Source: Leptolyngbya sp. PCC 7375
GTDB taxonomy: Bacteria; Cyanobacteriota; Cyanobacteriia; Phormidesmidales; Phormidesmidaceae
Direction of reading: 5' to 3'
Length of the DNA stretch: 64,000 nt
Assembly: GCF_000316115.1 (NCBI RefSeq)
Contig: NZ_JH993797.1
Location: 6,607,961 to 6,671,960 of the forward strand
A program made the position numbers and the translations under genes. The notes under the pieces are model-generated. The model was not told the DNA's origin. It was given only the letters and a program-made list of their open reading frames with translations, and searched no databases. Below are positions 27,264-35,927 of the stretch, in pieces (the first letter of the stretch is position 1; every line of letters starts with the position of its first letter).

Positions 27264-28064
27264 TCACCAAAATTGACGGAAGTCTTCATCGGTGGTGCTA
27301 AGTTGGGTCCAGGTAACGCCCTGTTGCTGAAATTTTTTAACGAGTTTGGCACAGGCGGGGCGTTCGGTGGCATAGTGGCCTGCATCGATCAGGATAAGGT
27401 TGCGATCGCGTCCTTCCTGAAACTGGTGAAACTTACAATCGGACGTCAGATAGGCTTGGGCTCCCGTTGTCGCAACCGCCGACATAAAGCTGGCACCGGA
27501 ACCACCCAAAACAGCAACCCGGTCAATCACTTGCTGTAAATCCGCCGTCGGTGAATGAATTAAATTCGGCGGGTTGAGCTGAGCCTGAATCAACGCCAGC
27601 AGCTCATCCAAAGACTGAGCACTTGGCAAATCACCTACTCGGCCATAGCCCAAACCATCTTGGGTGGGCACCACTGGTACCGAATTTTGTAGCTGTAGCA
27701 ACTGGGCCAAAACATCAGCCGTACCATCAGCGACCTGATCAAAATTAGTATGGGCGCTGTACACCCCAATGCCATGGGTAATGCTGAGACGAACCATATC
27801 CCCAACCGCATCCCCCGCTGCCACAGATTTGAGCGGACTAAAAATTAAGGGATGGTGCGCAAAGATCAGGTTAACCGGGGCACCCTCCTCTTTAAGCCGA
27901 ATCGCCTCGGCCATGACCGCCAGCGTTGGCGTCAGACAGACTAAGACCCCCGCAGGTTGAGACAGAATACCAGGCTGAATTTGCCAGCCACAATTATCCC
28001 AAGCCTCCTGCCACGCAGGTGGAGCCCAGGCTTCAATCCAGTTAATTAGCGCATCAACGTTCAT
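27264..28064 (-). CDS. Nif3-like dinuclear metal centre protein
   Basis: 266 residues. Belongs to the Nif3/YbgI family (often called GTP cyclohydrolase I type 2 homologue), hexameric proteins with two metals per site. Metal ligands are visible: FAHHPLIF, YSAHTNFDQV and DAGHYATERP. The start MNVDALINWIEAWAPP is conserved in the family, so the ATG at 28064 is well supported. Biochemical role is unsettled across the family. Its start codon overlaps that of the divergent symporter gene. Confidence 0.92.
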   Translation of the reverse strand: MNVDALINWIEAWAPPAWQEAWDNCGWQIQPGILSQPAGVLVCLTPTLAVMAEAIRLKEEGAPVNLIFAHHPLIFSPLKSVAAGDAVGDMVRLSITHGIGVYSAHTNFDQVADGTADVLAQLLQLQNSVPVVPTQDGLGYGRVGDLPSAQSLDELLALIQAQLNPPNLIHSPTADLQQVIDRVAVLGGSGASFMSAVATTGAQAYLTSDCKFHQFQEGRDRNLILIDAGHYATERPACAKLVKKFQQQGVTWTQLSTTDEDFRQFW

Positions 28065-29331
28065 GGCAACTTCTTCTTCTCAAAGTGACTCCAATGCTCT
28101 TGCTGAGACCGACAAAACAACAGCAGCAGCAACTGATCTATCGTCAACGGCTAATGCAGCCGCTGAAACACAATCCTCAGTAGAAAATAGCCCATCAGAG
28201 TCTCAGACACCTAGTTTAGGTCAATCCTGGCTCTACGCAGGCGGTATCCTAACAGCCATCTATGGCCTTTTTGCCGCGATTGATCTACTAAATCTTGGGT
28301 TTCAATCGATTTTTGGTCCCCAGATAGAAAGCTGGTTGAACTTAGCCGTCACCCCCTGGTTAGGCCTGTTACTGGGCATTCTAGCCACCGCTTTAGTGCA
28401 GTCATCCAGCATTATTACCACTCTATTGGTGGGCCTGGTTGCTGGTGGTCTCCCCTTAGCCACAGCCATTCCCATGGTGATGGGGGCAAATGTTGGCACC
28501 ACAATTACGAATACCCTAGTCAGCCTGGGCTACATTGGCAGCGATGAAGAATTTGAACGGGGGTTCGCCGCTGCCACCATTCACGACTGCTTTAATCTGC
28601 TTGCCCTGGTTATTTTCTTTCCCATAGAACTATGGCTGCACCCCCTAGAGCGACTAAGCCAGATACTCTTAGAGCAAAGCAATCAGCTCGCTATTTTTCC
28701 CACCAGCGTTGTATCTCCCATAGACTGGCTCTTGCAACCCGTCCATTGGGTAGCAGCCTATGGCATTAATAGGTTATCCGGACCATGGGATGCTTTGCTG
28801 CTATTTGGGGCCAGCGTTGGCGGCCTCATGATCTGTGTTACCGCCTTAGGCTGGCTAATGAAACATTGGTTAAGCACCTTTGCCAAGGGGACCATGTATT
28901 GGGCACTGGGCCATGGCTCAAAGTTGGGTGCTTTACTCACAGGTACGGGGTTGACGGCAGTGCTACAGTCATCCTCCATGACCACCAGTCTAGTGGTGCC
29001 CCTAGCAGCCGCTGAAATTACCACATTGGAAACTATTTACCCATTTGTTTTAGGGGCAAACATCGGCACATGTATTACAGCCCTCATCGCCACTTTGGCC
29101 GTTGACAGCCCAGTGGCATTGCAGCTAGCGATAGTGCACTTAAGCTTTAATTTGGCAGCTGTAATTTTGATTTATGGCATCCCAGTTTTACGCAGTGTGC
29201 CTTTAGCCTTAGCACAGCAGCTAGCCACTGCTACACGCAACTATCGTATCGTTGCCATTGGCTATGTCATGGGACTATTCTTCCTGTTGCCATTTCTGGC
29301 GCTATGGCTATCCTCAATGCTGCTTGCCTGA
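28063..29331 (+). CDS. Na/phosphate cotransporter family protein
   Basis: 422 residues with about nine membrane segments. The inverted duplication typical of NptA/SLC34-like carriers is clear: ALVQSSSIITTLLVGLVAGG in the first half and AVLQSSSMTTSLVVPLAA in the second, each followed by MGANVGTTITN or LGANIGTCITA. The C-terminal PhoU-like domain of some homologues is absent. Residues 1-55 are Ser/Thr/Ala-rich and poorly conserved. Predicted sodium-coupled phosphate transport across the plasma membrane. The ATG shares two bases with the divergent Nif3-like start codon, so transcription signals must lie inside the neighbouring coding regions, or the start is misplaced. Confidence 0.88.
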   Translation: MATSSSQSDSNALAETDKTTAAATDLSSTANAAAETQSSVENSPSESQTPSLGQSWLYAGGILTAIYGLFAAIDLLNLGFQSIFGPQIESWLNLAVTPWLGLLLGILATALVQSSSIITTLLVGLVAGGLPLATAIPMVMGANVGTTITNTLVSLGYIGSDEEFERGFAAATIHDCFNLLALVIFFPIELWLHPLERLSQILLEQSNQLAIFPTSVVSPIDWLLQPVHWVAAYGINRLSGPWDALLLFGASVGGLMICVTALGWLMKHWLSTFAKGTMYWALGHGSKLGALLTGTGLTAVLQSSSMTTSLVVPLAAAEITTLETIYPFVLGANIGTCITALIATLAVDSPVALQLAIVHLSFNLAAVILIYGIPVLRSVPLALAQQLATATRNYRIVAIGYVMGLFFLLPFLALWLSSMLLA

Positions 29332-29368
29332 GAGCAGATCAACAGAATGACAGACGCCATGGACAGCC

Positions 29369-29608
29369 TTACTGCTCTTCTTCCCAACTCTCCACAGCTA
29401 GCAAATCGCTAATGGGATCTTGCATAGAAAACTCAAACTCTTCAAGCTCATGCTTCCAGTGCTCCCAGTTATCTCTAAACAGGAACGCTATTTTCCAGAG
29501 CTTATCGGTGGACTTGATGACGTCAGATTCTACAAGGGACTTCACTTGACGCTGAAACTTGGCCATTGGATGCAAGACCAATGGAGCAGCTGTTGTGGTT
29601 TTAGCCAT
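29369..29608 (-). CDS. small cyanobacterial protein (DUF4327-like)
   Basis: 79 residues. The pattern VKSLVESDVIKSTDKLWKIA, then W-HELEEFEFSMQDPISDLL and ESWEEE, resembles the DUF4327 family found in cyanobacteria. Soluble, acidic C-terminus, no catalytic motif. The ATG at 29608 is followed directly by the conserved part. It converges with the symporter gene. Confidence 0.65.
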   Translation of the reverse strand: MAKTTTAAPLVLHPMAKFQRQVKSLVESDVIKSTDKLWKIAFLFRDNWEHWKHELEEFEFSMQDPISDLLAVESWEEEQ

Positions 29609-30013
29609 AAACGAAAGGATTTAGTTTTCCGAAAAAACTGTGTCGTACATTAAAAATTCAGGCCCTCAATCGGGGGGCAACGCTAACTAATACACGCGCT
29701 GAATTTCACAAGCATCAACGATACCACACCGATTTCTGTTTGGCACAACTCTTTAGAAAGATTGCAACTCAGATATCGATGTTATTGAACTCTGATACTC
29801 TGATAAGCCTACATCACCCCACACGATGTTTACTGAATTTGTATGCATATTGCCAAAGCCATAGCGCCTGTCTAAGCTAGGATGCGGCACGTGTCCCAAT
29901 CGACGGATACATTCGTTGATTGCGAATCAGATTAGCGTTTTAATTTATAAGCTTATAGGGATACCCAGTGTCTTAGCTAATCTGACAGATGTTATCGAAC
30001 CCGAACAGTTCCT
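29609..30013. other. intergenic region before thrS
   Basis: 405 bp without a supported gene. Presumably holds the divergent promoters of the DUF4327-like gene and thrS. I looked for a T-box or a tRNA-like leader and saw none; cyanobacteria normally lack T-boxes. Confidence 0.5.
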
Positions 30014-31813
30014 ATGGCTGAGTCTGAAAATATATACCTTCCCAAAACGGACGAGTCCGAAGACCTTAAGCGCATTCGCCATACGTTTTCCCACGTGATG
30101 GCAATGGCTGTACAGCGTTTATTCCCTAAAGCTCAGGTCACCATTGGTCCTTGGACCGAATACGGGTTTTACTACGATTTTGATAATCCCGATCCCTTCT
30201 CTGACAAAGATCTAAAAACGATCAAGAAGGAGATGATCAAGATTATCAAAAAGGATTATCCGGTTGAACGGGAAGAAGTATCGAGAGAAGAAGCGAAAAA
30301 ACGCATTGAAGCTTTAGGAGAACCCTACAAGCTCGAAATTTTAGATAGTATCGAAGAGCCTATAACCCTTTACCATCTGGGCGATCAGTGGTGGGACCTG
30401 TGCGCTGGTCCCCATGTAGAAAGCACGCGCAAATTACATCCCAAAGCCTTTGATCTAGAAAGCGTTGCTGGAGCCTACTGGCGTGGTGACGAAACTAAAG
30501 CACAGCTCCAACGCATCTACGGGACTGCCTGGGAAACCCCTGAGCAACTGCAAGAATACAAACGCCGTCGTGAAGAAGCCAAAAAGCGGGATCACCGCAA
30601 GTTAGGCAAAGAGCTGGGATTATTTTTATTCTCTGAGGATGTTGGCCCTGGCCTACCGCTTTGGACACCCAAAGGGACCCTGCTGCGCTCTACCCTAGAA
30701 GACTTCCTCAAGCAGGAGCAGGTTAAGCGCGGTTATCTCTCCGTTGTCACCCCCCACATTGCCAAGGTAGACCTGTTCAAAACATCAGGCCACTGGCAAA
30801 AGTACAGCGAAGACATGTTTCCGATGATGGCGGAAACAGAAGCGGACAAAGCCAATGAAATGGGCTTCGTCATGAAACCCATGAACTGTCCCTTCCACAT
30901 TCAGATTTACAAAGATGAACTGCGCTCCTATAAGGAGCTACCCATGCGCCTGGCCGAATTTGGCACAGTTTATCGCTATGAGCAGTCCGGTGAGCTGGGT
31001 GGTCTTACACGGGTACGCGGCTTTACCGTTGATGACGCCCATTTATTTGTCACCCCAGACCAGTTAGACGACGAATTCCTCAAGGTGGTCGACCTGATTC
31101 TGGCGGTCTTCAAGAGCCTGCAGCTAGACAACTTTAAAGCTCGCCTGAGCTTCCGAGATCCCGACTCTGACAAATACATTGGCTCCGACGACGTGTGGGA
31201 AAAATCCCAAAACGCCATCCGCCGTGCCGTTGAAACCTTAGGCATGGAGCACTTTGAAGGCATTGGCGAAGCCGCCTTCTATGGACCGAAGCTCGACTTT
31301 ATCTTTACTGACGTCCTGGGCCGCGAGTGGCAGTTGGGCACCACCCAGGTAGATTACAACCTGCCAGAACGGTTTGATTTGGAATATGTCGCTGCGGATG
31401 GCACCCGTCAGCGTCCGGTGATGATCCACCGGGCTCCCTTTGGGTCGTTAGAGCGTCTGATCGGTATTTTGATCGAAGAATATGCCGGCCTCTTCCCCTT
31501 ATGGCTCGCCCCCGAGCAAGCACGGCTAATGCCTGTAACTGCTGAGCAGCTGCCCTTTGCTGAGCAAGTAGCTGAGCAAATGCAACAGCTAGGTATGCGC
31601 GTTGTGGTTGACCGCAGTGGCGAGCGCCTAGGCAAGATGGTGCGTAATGCTGAAAAAGCGAAGATCCCGGTGATGGCGGTGATTGGTGCTAAAGAGGTTG
31701 AGAACAATAGCCTAAGCATTCGCACCCGTCAGGAAGGGGATTTGGGGGCGATTTCGGTACCGGATGTGATTGCCCGATTAAAAGCGGCGTTGGATAGCCA
31801 CGGGTACTTCTAA
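30014..31813 (+). CDS. thrS: threonine--tRNA ligase
   Basis: 599 residues. Class II synthetase that charges tRNA-Thr. An editing domain at the N-terminus (residues about 15-190, with HTFSHVMAMAV and DLCAGPHVEST, holding the HxxxH and C..GPH zinc/editing residues) is followed by the catalytic core (MNCPFHIQIY with zinc ligand Cys292, and RYEQSGELGGLTRVRGF as motif 2) and the anticodon-binding domain (about 500-599). The N-terminal TGS domain of the 640-residue E. coli type is missing, as in other cyanobacterial ThrRS. Monocistronic or paired loosely with thrB downstream. Confidence 0.97.
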   Translation: MAESENIYLPKTDESEDLKRIRHTFSHVMAMAVQRLFPKAQVTIGPWTEYGFYYDFDNPDPFSDKDLKTIKKEMIKIIKKDYPVEREEVSREEAKKRIEALGEPYKLEILDSIEEPITLYHLGDQWWDLCAGPHVESTRKLHPKAFDLESVAGAYWRGDETKAQLQRIYGTAWETPEQLQEYKRRREEAKKRDHRKLGKELGLFLFSEDVGPGLPLWTPKGTLLRSTLEDFLKQEQVKRGYLSVVTPHIAKVDLFKTSGHWQKYSEDMFPMMAETEADKANEMGFVMKPMNCPFHIQIYKDELRSYKELPMRLAEFGTVYRYEQSGELGGLTRVRGFTVDDAHLFVTPDQLDDEFLKVVDLILAVFKSLQLDNFKARLSFRDPDSDKYIGSDDVWEKSQNAIRRAVETLGMEHFEGIGEAAFYGPKLDFIFTDVLGREWQLGTTQVDYNLPERFDLEYVAADGTRQRPVMIHRAPFGSLERLIGILIEEYAGLFPLWLAPEQARLMPVTAEQLPFAEQVAEQMQQLGMRVVVDRSGERLGKMVRNAEKAKIPVMAVIGAKEVENNSLSIRTRQEGDLGAISVPDVIARLKAALDSHGYF

Positions 31814-31846
31814 TCTGGAATACTGATTGTTTTGAACCTTGATTTT

Positions 31847-31933
31847 AGGGCTCCCACAAGGGGAGTCCCTACGGGTGTGCCTGAATGGCTTGGCCCTAGA
31901 CTTTAGGGCACCCACAAGGGGAGCCCCTACGGG
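31847..31933. repeat. two copies of the dispersed CGTAGGGGCAC... palindromic repeat
   Basis: Copies at 31847-31875 and 31905-31933, same orientation, about 58 bp apart: AGGGCTCCCACAAGGGGAGT and AGGGCACCCACAAGGGGAGC, each followed by CCCTACGGG. Both can fold on GGGC(A/T)CCC against GGGGAG(T/C)CC. They lie between thrS and thrB and may shape the mRNA there. Confidence 0.75.
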
Positions 31934-32042
31934 GGTAACGTTTTTGGGGTTAGGTGTCGGCAACTTGTCCCCTAATCTCACCGTAACCTTTGATTTTTAA
32001 GGGAAATGGGGTTACTTGGGGTAATTCTATGGGGTTTGACCT

Positions 32043-32110
32043 GGTGGGTTTCGATGGGCTCAACCCACCCTACGGGGTATCGACTGCGTTTGTCGCGGTT
32101 AACCCACCCC
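32043..32110. repeat. second palindromic repeat type upstream of thrB
   Basis: GGTGGGTT (32043-32050) pairs with AACCCACC (32062-32069), followed by CTACGGGG, and a further AACCCACCCC at about 32099-32108. Such GTGGGTT...AACCCAC elements are common intergenic repeats in cyanobacteria. The frame reading through this stretch into thrB is not a real N-terminus. Confidence 0.55.
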
Positions 32111-32185
32111 GCCCGTTGGCCCCCTCCCAAACGGGGAAGCCCCTTGCAGCTTCCCTTCAAACAAGACACTTTCAACCAAATCACA

Positions 32186-33100
32186 ATGCCTCAAACCGCC
32201 CAAGTAACAGTCCCCGCAACCACCGCCAACATTGGTCCCGGCTTCGACTGCCTTGGTGCAGCCCTCACCCTCCACAACCACTTCACATTTACCCCTGCCG
32301 ACACCCTCACCATTACCATCACCGGCAAAGAAGCCGATCGCCTCAGCACCGGCCCCGACAACCTCGTCTACAAATCCTACGAAGCCTTTTATCATCACTT
32401 ACAAAAAAACGCCCCATCCGTCCACATTGCGATTGACCTCCACGTTCCCCTATCCCGTGGGCTAGGCAGCTCATCTACCGCTATTGTTGGCGGCATTGTC
32501 GGCGCAAACCTATTAGCAGGCAGCCCCCTAACTCACAGTCAGCTCGCCAGCCTCGCCACCGAATTAGAAGGTCACCCCGACAACGTTGTCCCCGCCCTGC
32601 TTGGCGGCTGCCAACTCGCCGTCCATAGCGAAAACATACCTCTCGCCATCTGCCAACTGTCCTGGCATGAATCCATCATTCCCATCGTCGCCATTCCAGA
32701 CTTTGAGCTATCAACATCTGCAGCCCGTAGAGTTCTACCCGAAAGCTATAGCCGCGCTGATGCCATCTTTAATACGGCTCACTTGGGTCTACTAACTCAA
32801 GCCCTAGCCACTGGCAATGGCGACTGGTTGAGAACAGCACTGTGCGATCGCATCCACCAGCCCTACCGCAAAACCCTGATTCCAAATTACGACGACATCC
32901 ATCAAGACGCCCTTAATGCCGGAGCCTGGGGCCTTGTCATCAGCGGCGCTGGCCCCACACTATTGACCCTAGCCAGCCCAGAAACCGCACCCACTATCCA
33001 GCAAACCCTGGGTAAATCCTGGCAATCAGTCAATATCCCCTATACCGTTCATCAACTCGCCATTGATCACCAGGGCACCCAAGCTAGCCTCATCAGCTAA
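32186..33100 (+). CDS. thrB: homoserine kinase
   Basis: 304 residues from the ATG at 32186 (MPQTAQVTVPATTANIGPGF). The frame is open 60 codons upstream, but that part is repeat-derived and out of family. GHMP-kinase fold: the substrate motif PATTANIGPGFD, the phosphate-binding loop PLSRGLGSSSTA (about residues 88-99) and the C-terminal SGAGPTLL. It phosphorylates homoserine in threonine biosynthesis. thrB next to thrS and ndhD fits cyanobacterial gene order. Confidence 0.96.
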   Translation: MPQTAQVTVPATTANIGPGFDCLGAALTLHNHFTFTPADTLTITITGKEADRLSTGPDNLVYKSYEAFYHHLQKNAPSVHIAIDLHVPLSRGLGSSSTAIVGGIVGANLLAGSPLTHSQLASLATELEGHPDNVVPALLGGCQLAVHSENIPLAICQLSWHESIIPIVAIPDFELSTSAARRVLPESYSRADAIFNTAHLGLLTQALATGNGDWLRTALCDRIHQPYRKTLIPNYDDIHQDALNAGAWGLVISGAGPTLLTLASPETAPTIQQTLGKSWQSVNIPYTVHQLAIDHQGTQASLIS

Positions 33101-33416
33101 GCCGCATCAAAAGTGCCCTCACAGCCAGGTTTAGCCAAACTACATATTTTTATTTATTCAGATTTTTATAAATGAAAATTTACATAAGTGCGATTGATTA
33201 CCTCTATACCTTTTTTTTATGTGTGATGCTCTGACGTCTTACCAAGAGCTTTATATATCTGGCCGATTAAGAAAACAAATGGTTTTTGAGGCTTTAGACC
33301 TTATCAAAAGTTAACCAAATTACATATACTGTGACTGGGCGTATTTCAATAGGTATTTTTCCTCATTGCCGTCCGGTTAGTTAGCCTAGTTTTTCTTTAG
33401 TACATCGTGCTCCTGA
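33101..33416. other. intergenic region before ndhD
   Basis: AT-rich, presumably promoter-bearing. I see no supported gene; a run of T at about 33211-33218 has no clear stem before it. Confidence 0.5.
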
Positions 33417-33557
33417 ATTCCTCCGACCGCTTCGACCAAGGCCGCCGCGAAGACAGTAGCTCCCCTGACAGGGTACGTTGTAGACAACAAGCCTTTTCGC
33501 TTCAAGCTAGACCAACTGCCTCTCGGCAAAATGCGCCTCTACGAGTTGTACGCATGA
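33417..33557 (+). pseudogene. orphan coding-like segment just before ndhD
   Basis: A 46-codon open stretch between TGA (33414-33416) and TGA (33555-33557), with no ATG, GTG or TTG start before residue 36. The translation is strongly protein-like: an Ala/Thr/Lys-rich beginning, then TGYVVDNKPFRFKLDQLPLG and KMRLYELYA at the end. It ends 6 bp before the ndhD start. It may be the C-terminal remnant of a lost gene or a small gene using a rare start (ATT at 33417 or CTG). I do not recognise the family. Confidence 0.35.
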
Positions 33558-33563
33558 GTTGGC

Positions 33564-35168
33564 ATGATTGTTGAACACTTTCCGTGGTTAACAGCGCTAG
33601 TTATTTTCCCCCTCCTAGCGGCTATCCCTATTCCTTTGCTGCCAGATAGCGAGGGTAAAACTATCCGCTGGTATACCCTTGGCGCTTGCTTGGCCGAACT
33701 GAGCCTCATTTTTTATACATTTGCTAACTACTACGATCTCAATCAGACCGGCTTACAGCTAGTTGATAACTTTGCTTGGGTTCCTCAAATCGGTCTTAAC
33801 TGGTCACTGGCGGCTGACGGTCTGTCCATGCCTTTAGTGATTTTGAGCGGCCTAGTCACAACGCTGGCAGTGGTTGCTTCCTGGAATATCACCATGAAGC
33901 CCAGGCTTTATTTTTCACTGCTGCTGCTGATGTACAGCGCCCAGGTCGGTGTTTTCTTGACCCAAGACATGTTGATGTTCTTCATCATGTGGGAGCTAGA
34001 ACTCGTACCGGTCTATCTGCTGATTTCTATCTGGGGCGGCCAGAAGCGCTTCTATGCGGCGACTAAATTTATTCTCTACACGGCTATCGGCTCCATCTTT
34101 ATTTTGTTGGCAGCTCTGGCAATGGCCTTCTACGGTGACAATCTCACCTTTAACTTCAGCGAGCTGGCTGCTAAGGAATATTCTTTACCGATGCAGCTGC
34201 TGACCTACACTGGCTTTTTGATTGCCTTTGGCGTCAAGCTACCGGTCTTTCCATTTCATACCTGGCTACCAGATGCCCATAGCGAAGCCCCTGCGCCTGT
34301 GTCCATGATTTTGGCAGGTGTGCTGCTGAAAATGGCAGGCTATGGCCTCATTCGTATGAACATCGAGATGTTGCCGGATGCCCATGTTTACTTCGCACCC
34401 ATCCTGGCAATCCTTGGCGTAATTAACATCGTCTACGCTTCTTTAGCAGCCTTTGGTCAGGACAATCTCAAGCGCCGCATGGCTTATTCATCTGTGGCCC
34501 ACATGGGATTTGTCCTCATCGGTTTGGCAGCATTTACTACCTTGGGTATCAGCGGTGCTCTGCTACAGATGATTTCCCATGGTCTGATTGCGGCAGTTCT
34601 GTTCTTCCTCTCTGGGGTGGCTTACGAGCGTACTCATACCCTGGCGATGGACAAAATGGGTGGCATGGGCAAAGCCATGCCCGTGGCCTTCGGGATGTTT
34701 ACTGCCGGTGCCATGGCGTCTTTGGCGCTGCCCGGTATGAGTGGTTTTGTGGCTGAGCTAGCTGTCTTCCTCGGGTTCTCCACCAGTGATGCCTATAGCA
34801 CCTTATTTAAGGCAATTATCGTAATTTTGGCGGCTATCGGTGTGATTTTGTCTCCGATTTATCTGCTGTCTATGCTGCGTCGCATCTTCTTTGGTACTCC
34901 TGGTGAGCTGGAAATTCCCAACAACACCTCCTGGGATATCAAGCCTCGCGAAGCATTTGTGGCTGTCTCTTTGCTAGTGCCCATCATTGGCATCGGTTTG
35001 TATCCTAAGTTGGCTACTCAAACCTACGATGTGAAAAGCACTGAAATTGCTAGCCGTGTGCAGAATATTCGTCTTGCTCAAGATGCAGACCACGGTCCTT
35101 TTTATGCCCAGGTCCTGACTGCTCCTGAACTGTTGGCAAGTCGGTTGTCGAACATAAGCATTCGATAG
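33564..35168 (+). CDS. ndhD: NAD(P)H-quinone oxidoreductase subunit 4 (NdhD1 type)
   Basis: 534 residues, about 14 membrane helices. Proton-pumping antiporter-like subunit of the thylakoid NDH-1 complex, which runs cyclic electron flow and respiration. Family motifs present: EGKTIRWYTLG near the N-terminus, MWELELVPVYLLI with the key Glu, FPFHTWLPDAHSEAP, and DNLKRRMAYSSVAHMGF. The MSGFVAELAVFLGF region and the length match the D1 (respiratory/cyclic) type better than the CO2-uptake D3/D4 types, though the assignment needs a tree. A clear terminator follows at 35253-35290. Confidence 0.95.
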   Translation: MIVEHFPWLTALVIFPLLAAIPIPLLPDSEGKTIRWYTLGACLAELSLIFYTFANYYDLNQTGLQLVDNFAWVPQIGLNWSLAADGLSMPLVILSGLVTTLAVVASWNITMKPRLYFSLLLLMYSAQVGVFLTQDMLMFFIMWELELVPVYLLISIWGGQKRFYAATKFILYTAIGSIFILLAALAMAFYGDNLTFNFSELAAKEYSLPMQLLTYTGFLIAFGVKLPVFPFHTWLPDAHSEAPAPVSMILAGVLLKMAGYGLIRMNIEMLPDAHVYFAPILAILGVINIVYASLAAFGQDNLKRRMAYSSVAHMGFVLIGLAAFTTLGISGALLQMISHGLIAAVLFFLSGVAYERTHTLAMDKMGGMGKAMPVAFGMFTAGAMASLALPGMSGFVAELAVFLGFSTSDAYSTLFKAIIVILAAIGVILSPIYLLSMLRRIFFGTPGELEIPNNTSWDIKPREAFVAVSLLVPIIGIGLYPKLATQTYDVKSTEIASRVQNIRLAQDADHGPFYAQVLTAPELLASRLSNISIR

Positions 35169-35252
35169 GTAAGAAATGTTACCTGGCTCGACCCTCTACG
35201 GTTAACTTCTTTATCCCTTGTTCAGGGTTAATTGAGTCTTCCAATTTCCTTT

Positions 35253-35290
35253 AAAGTCGCTGGTGTTCTCTATTGGGCACCAGCGACTTT
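35253..35290 (+). terminator. hairpin terminator after ndhD
   Basis: AAAGTCGCTGGTG and CACCAGCGACTTT form a perfect 13-bp stem with a 12-base loop, 85 bp after the ndhD stop. The T-run is short (CTTT), so read-through is possible. Confidence 0.75.
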
Positions 35291-35390
35291 ACGATTTTGG
35301 GAATTTATTTAGCCCATGTCCCCCCCTGGGGCATTGAACCAATAAAAGATAAGACGCTTAACTAATTGGGGAAATTCCTTATGTGCATCT

Positions 35391-35927
35391 ATGGTTGGTT
35401 CAACTAAACAATACTCAAGGGAATCTTCCTTTAGTTTGAATGGACGGTGGCTACGGTGGCTATTGTGGCTCAATGGTTTGGGGTTGGTATTGTTATGGGG
35501 GCAACCGGGCTGGAGCCATGGTGCGATCGCAACCGTTACCCAAACCTTTTCTGTCGAAGCCAGCTATTCTTCTGGAGAACCCATGGCTTCAGCCCAGGTG
35601 GTGGTTTACAGGCCTGGCAACCCCGATGAGCCCTGGTTAACGGGACAAACCGATGAACAAGGGAATTTTGAATTTAGTCCTGACACAGAAGGCGATTGGG
35701 AAGTTGTCATTCGGCAAGCGGGCCATGGTACCACCGTCAACGTTCCCGTCACTAATCAGGCGGTGGCACAGGTAGAAAATCCTCAAGCTGTCGCCAGGAG
35801 CACAACGGCTCTGGTATCGTCATCGGAACCATTGACTAATCCCCTACAACGCTGGGCCAGTGCTGGAGCCGCACTGTGGGGCCTGATCGGGACAGTTTTA
35901 TTTTTTTCGCGAGGTAAACAGTCTTAG
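35391..35927 (+). CDS. auxiliary component of a nickel/cobalt ECF importer (NikL/CbiN-like topology)
   Basis: 178 residues. N-terminal hydrophobic segment (about 20-42, WLRWLLWLNGLGLVLLWGQ), an extracytoplasmic Ig-like beta domain (about 48-125, with SGEPMASAQVVVYRPG and DEQGNFEFSPDTEGDW) and a C-terminal membrane helix (about 150-172). A His follows the first segment (SHGA), as in metal-handling partners of NikM. Its stop overlaps the start of the next gene by one base. The two-helix, one-loop layout corresponds to NikL in NikM(L)QO systems. Beta domain alone would also fit a generic carboxypeptidase-regulatory domain; gene context decides. Confidence 0.75.
   Translation: MVGSTKQYSRESSFSLNGRWLRWLLWLNGLGLVLLWGQPGWSHGAIATVTQTFSVEASYSSGEPMASAQVVVYRPGNPDEPWLTGQTDEQGNFEFSPDTEGDWEVVIRQAGHGTTVNVPVTNQAVAQVENPQAVARSTTALVSSSEPLTNPLQRWASAGAALWGLIGTVLFFSRGKQS

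Noticed and set aside
29609..30013. T-box leader before thrS
   Set aside because: No T-box consensus or terminator/antiterminator pair is visible.
32006..32185. 60-residue N-terminal extension of homoserine kinase
   Set aside because: It reads through palindromic repeats; the kinase starts with MPQTAQVTVPATTAN at 32186.
35291..35390. Cobalamin or NiCo riboswitch before the metal importer
   Set aside because: I looked for the conserved core motifs and saw none in the 100 bp before the first gene.
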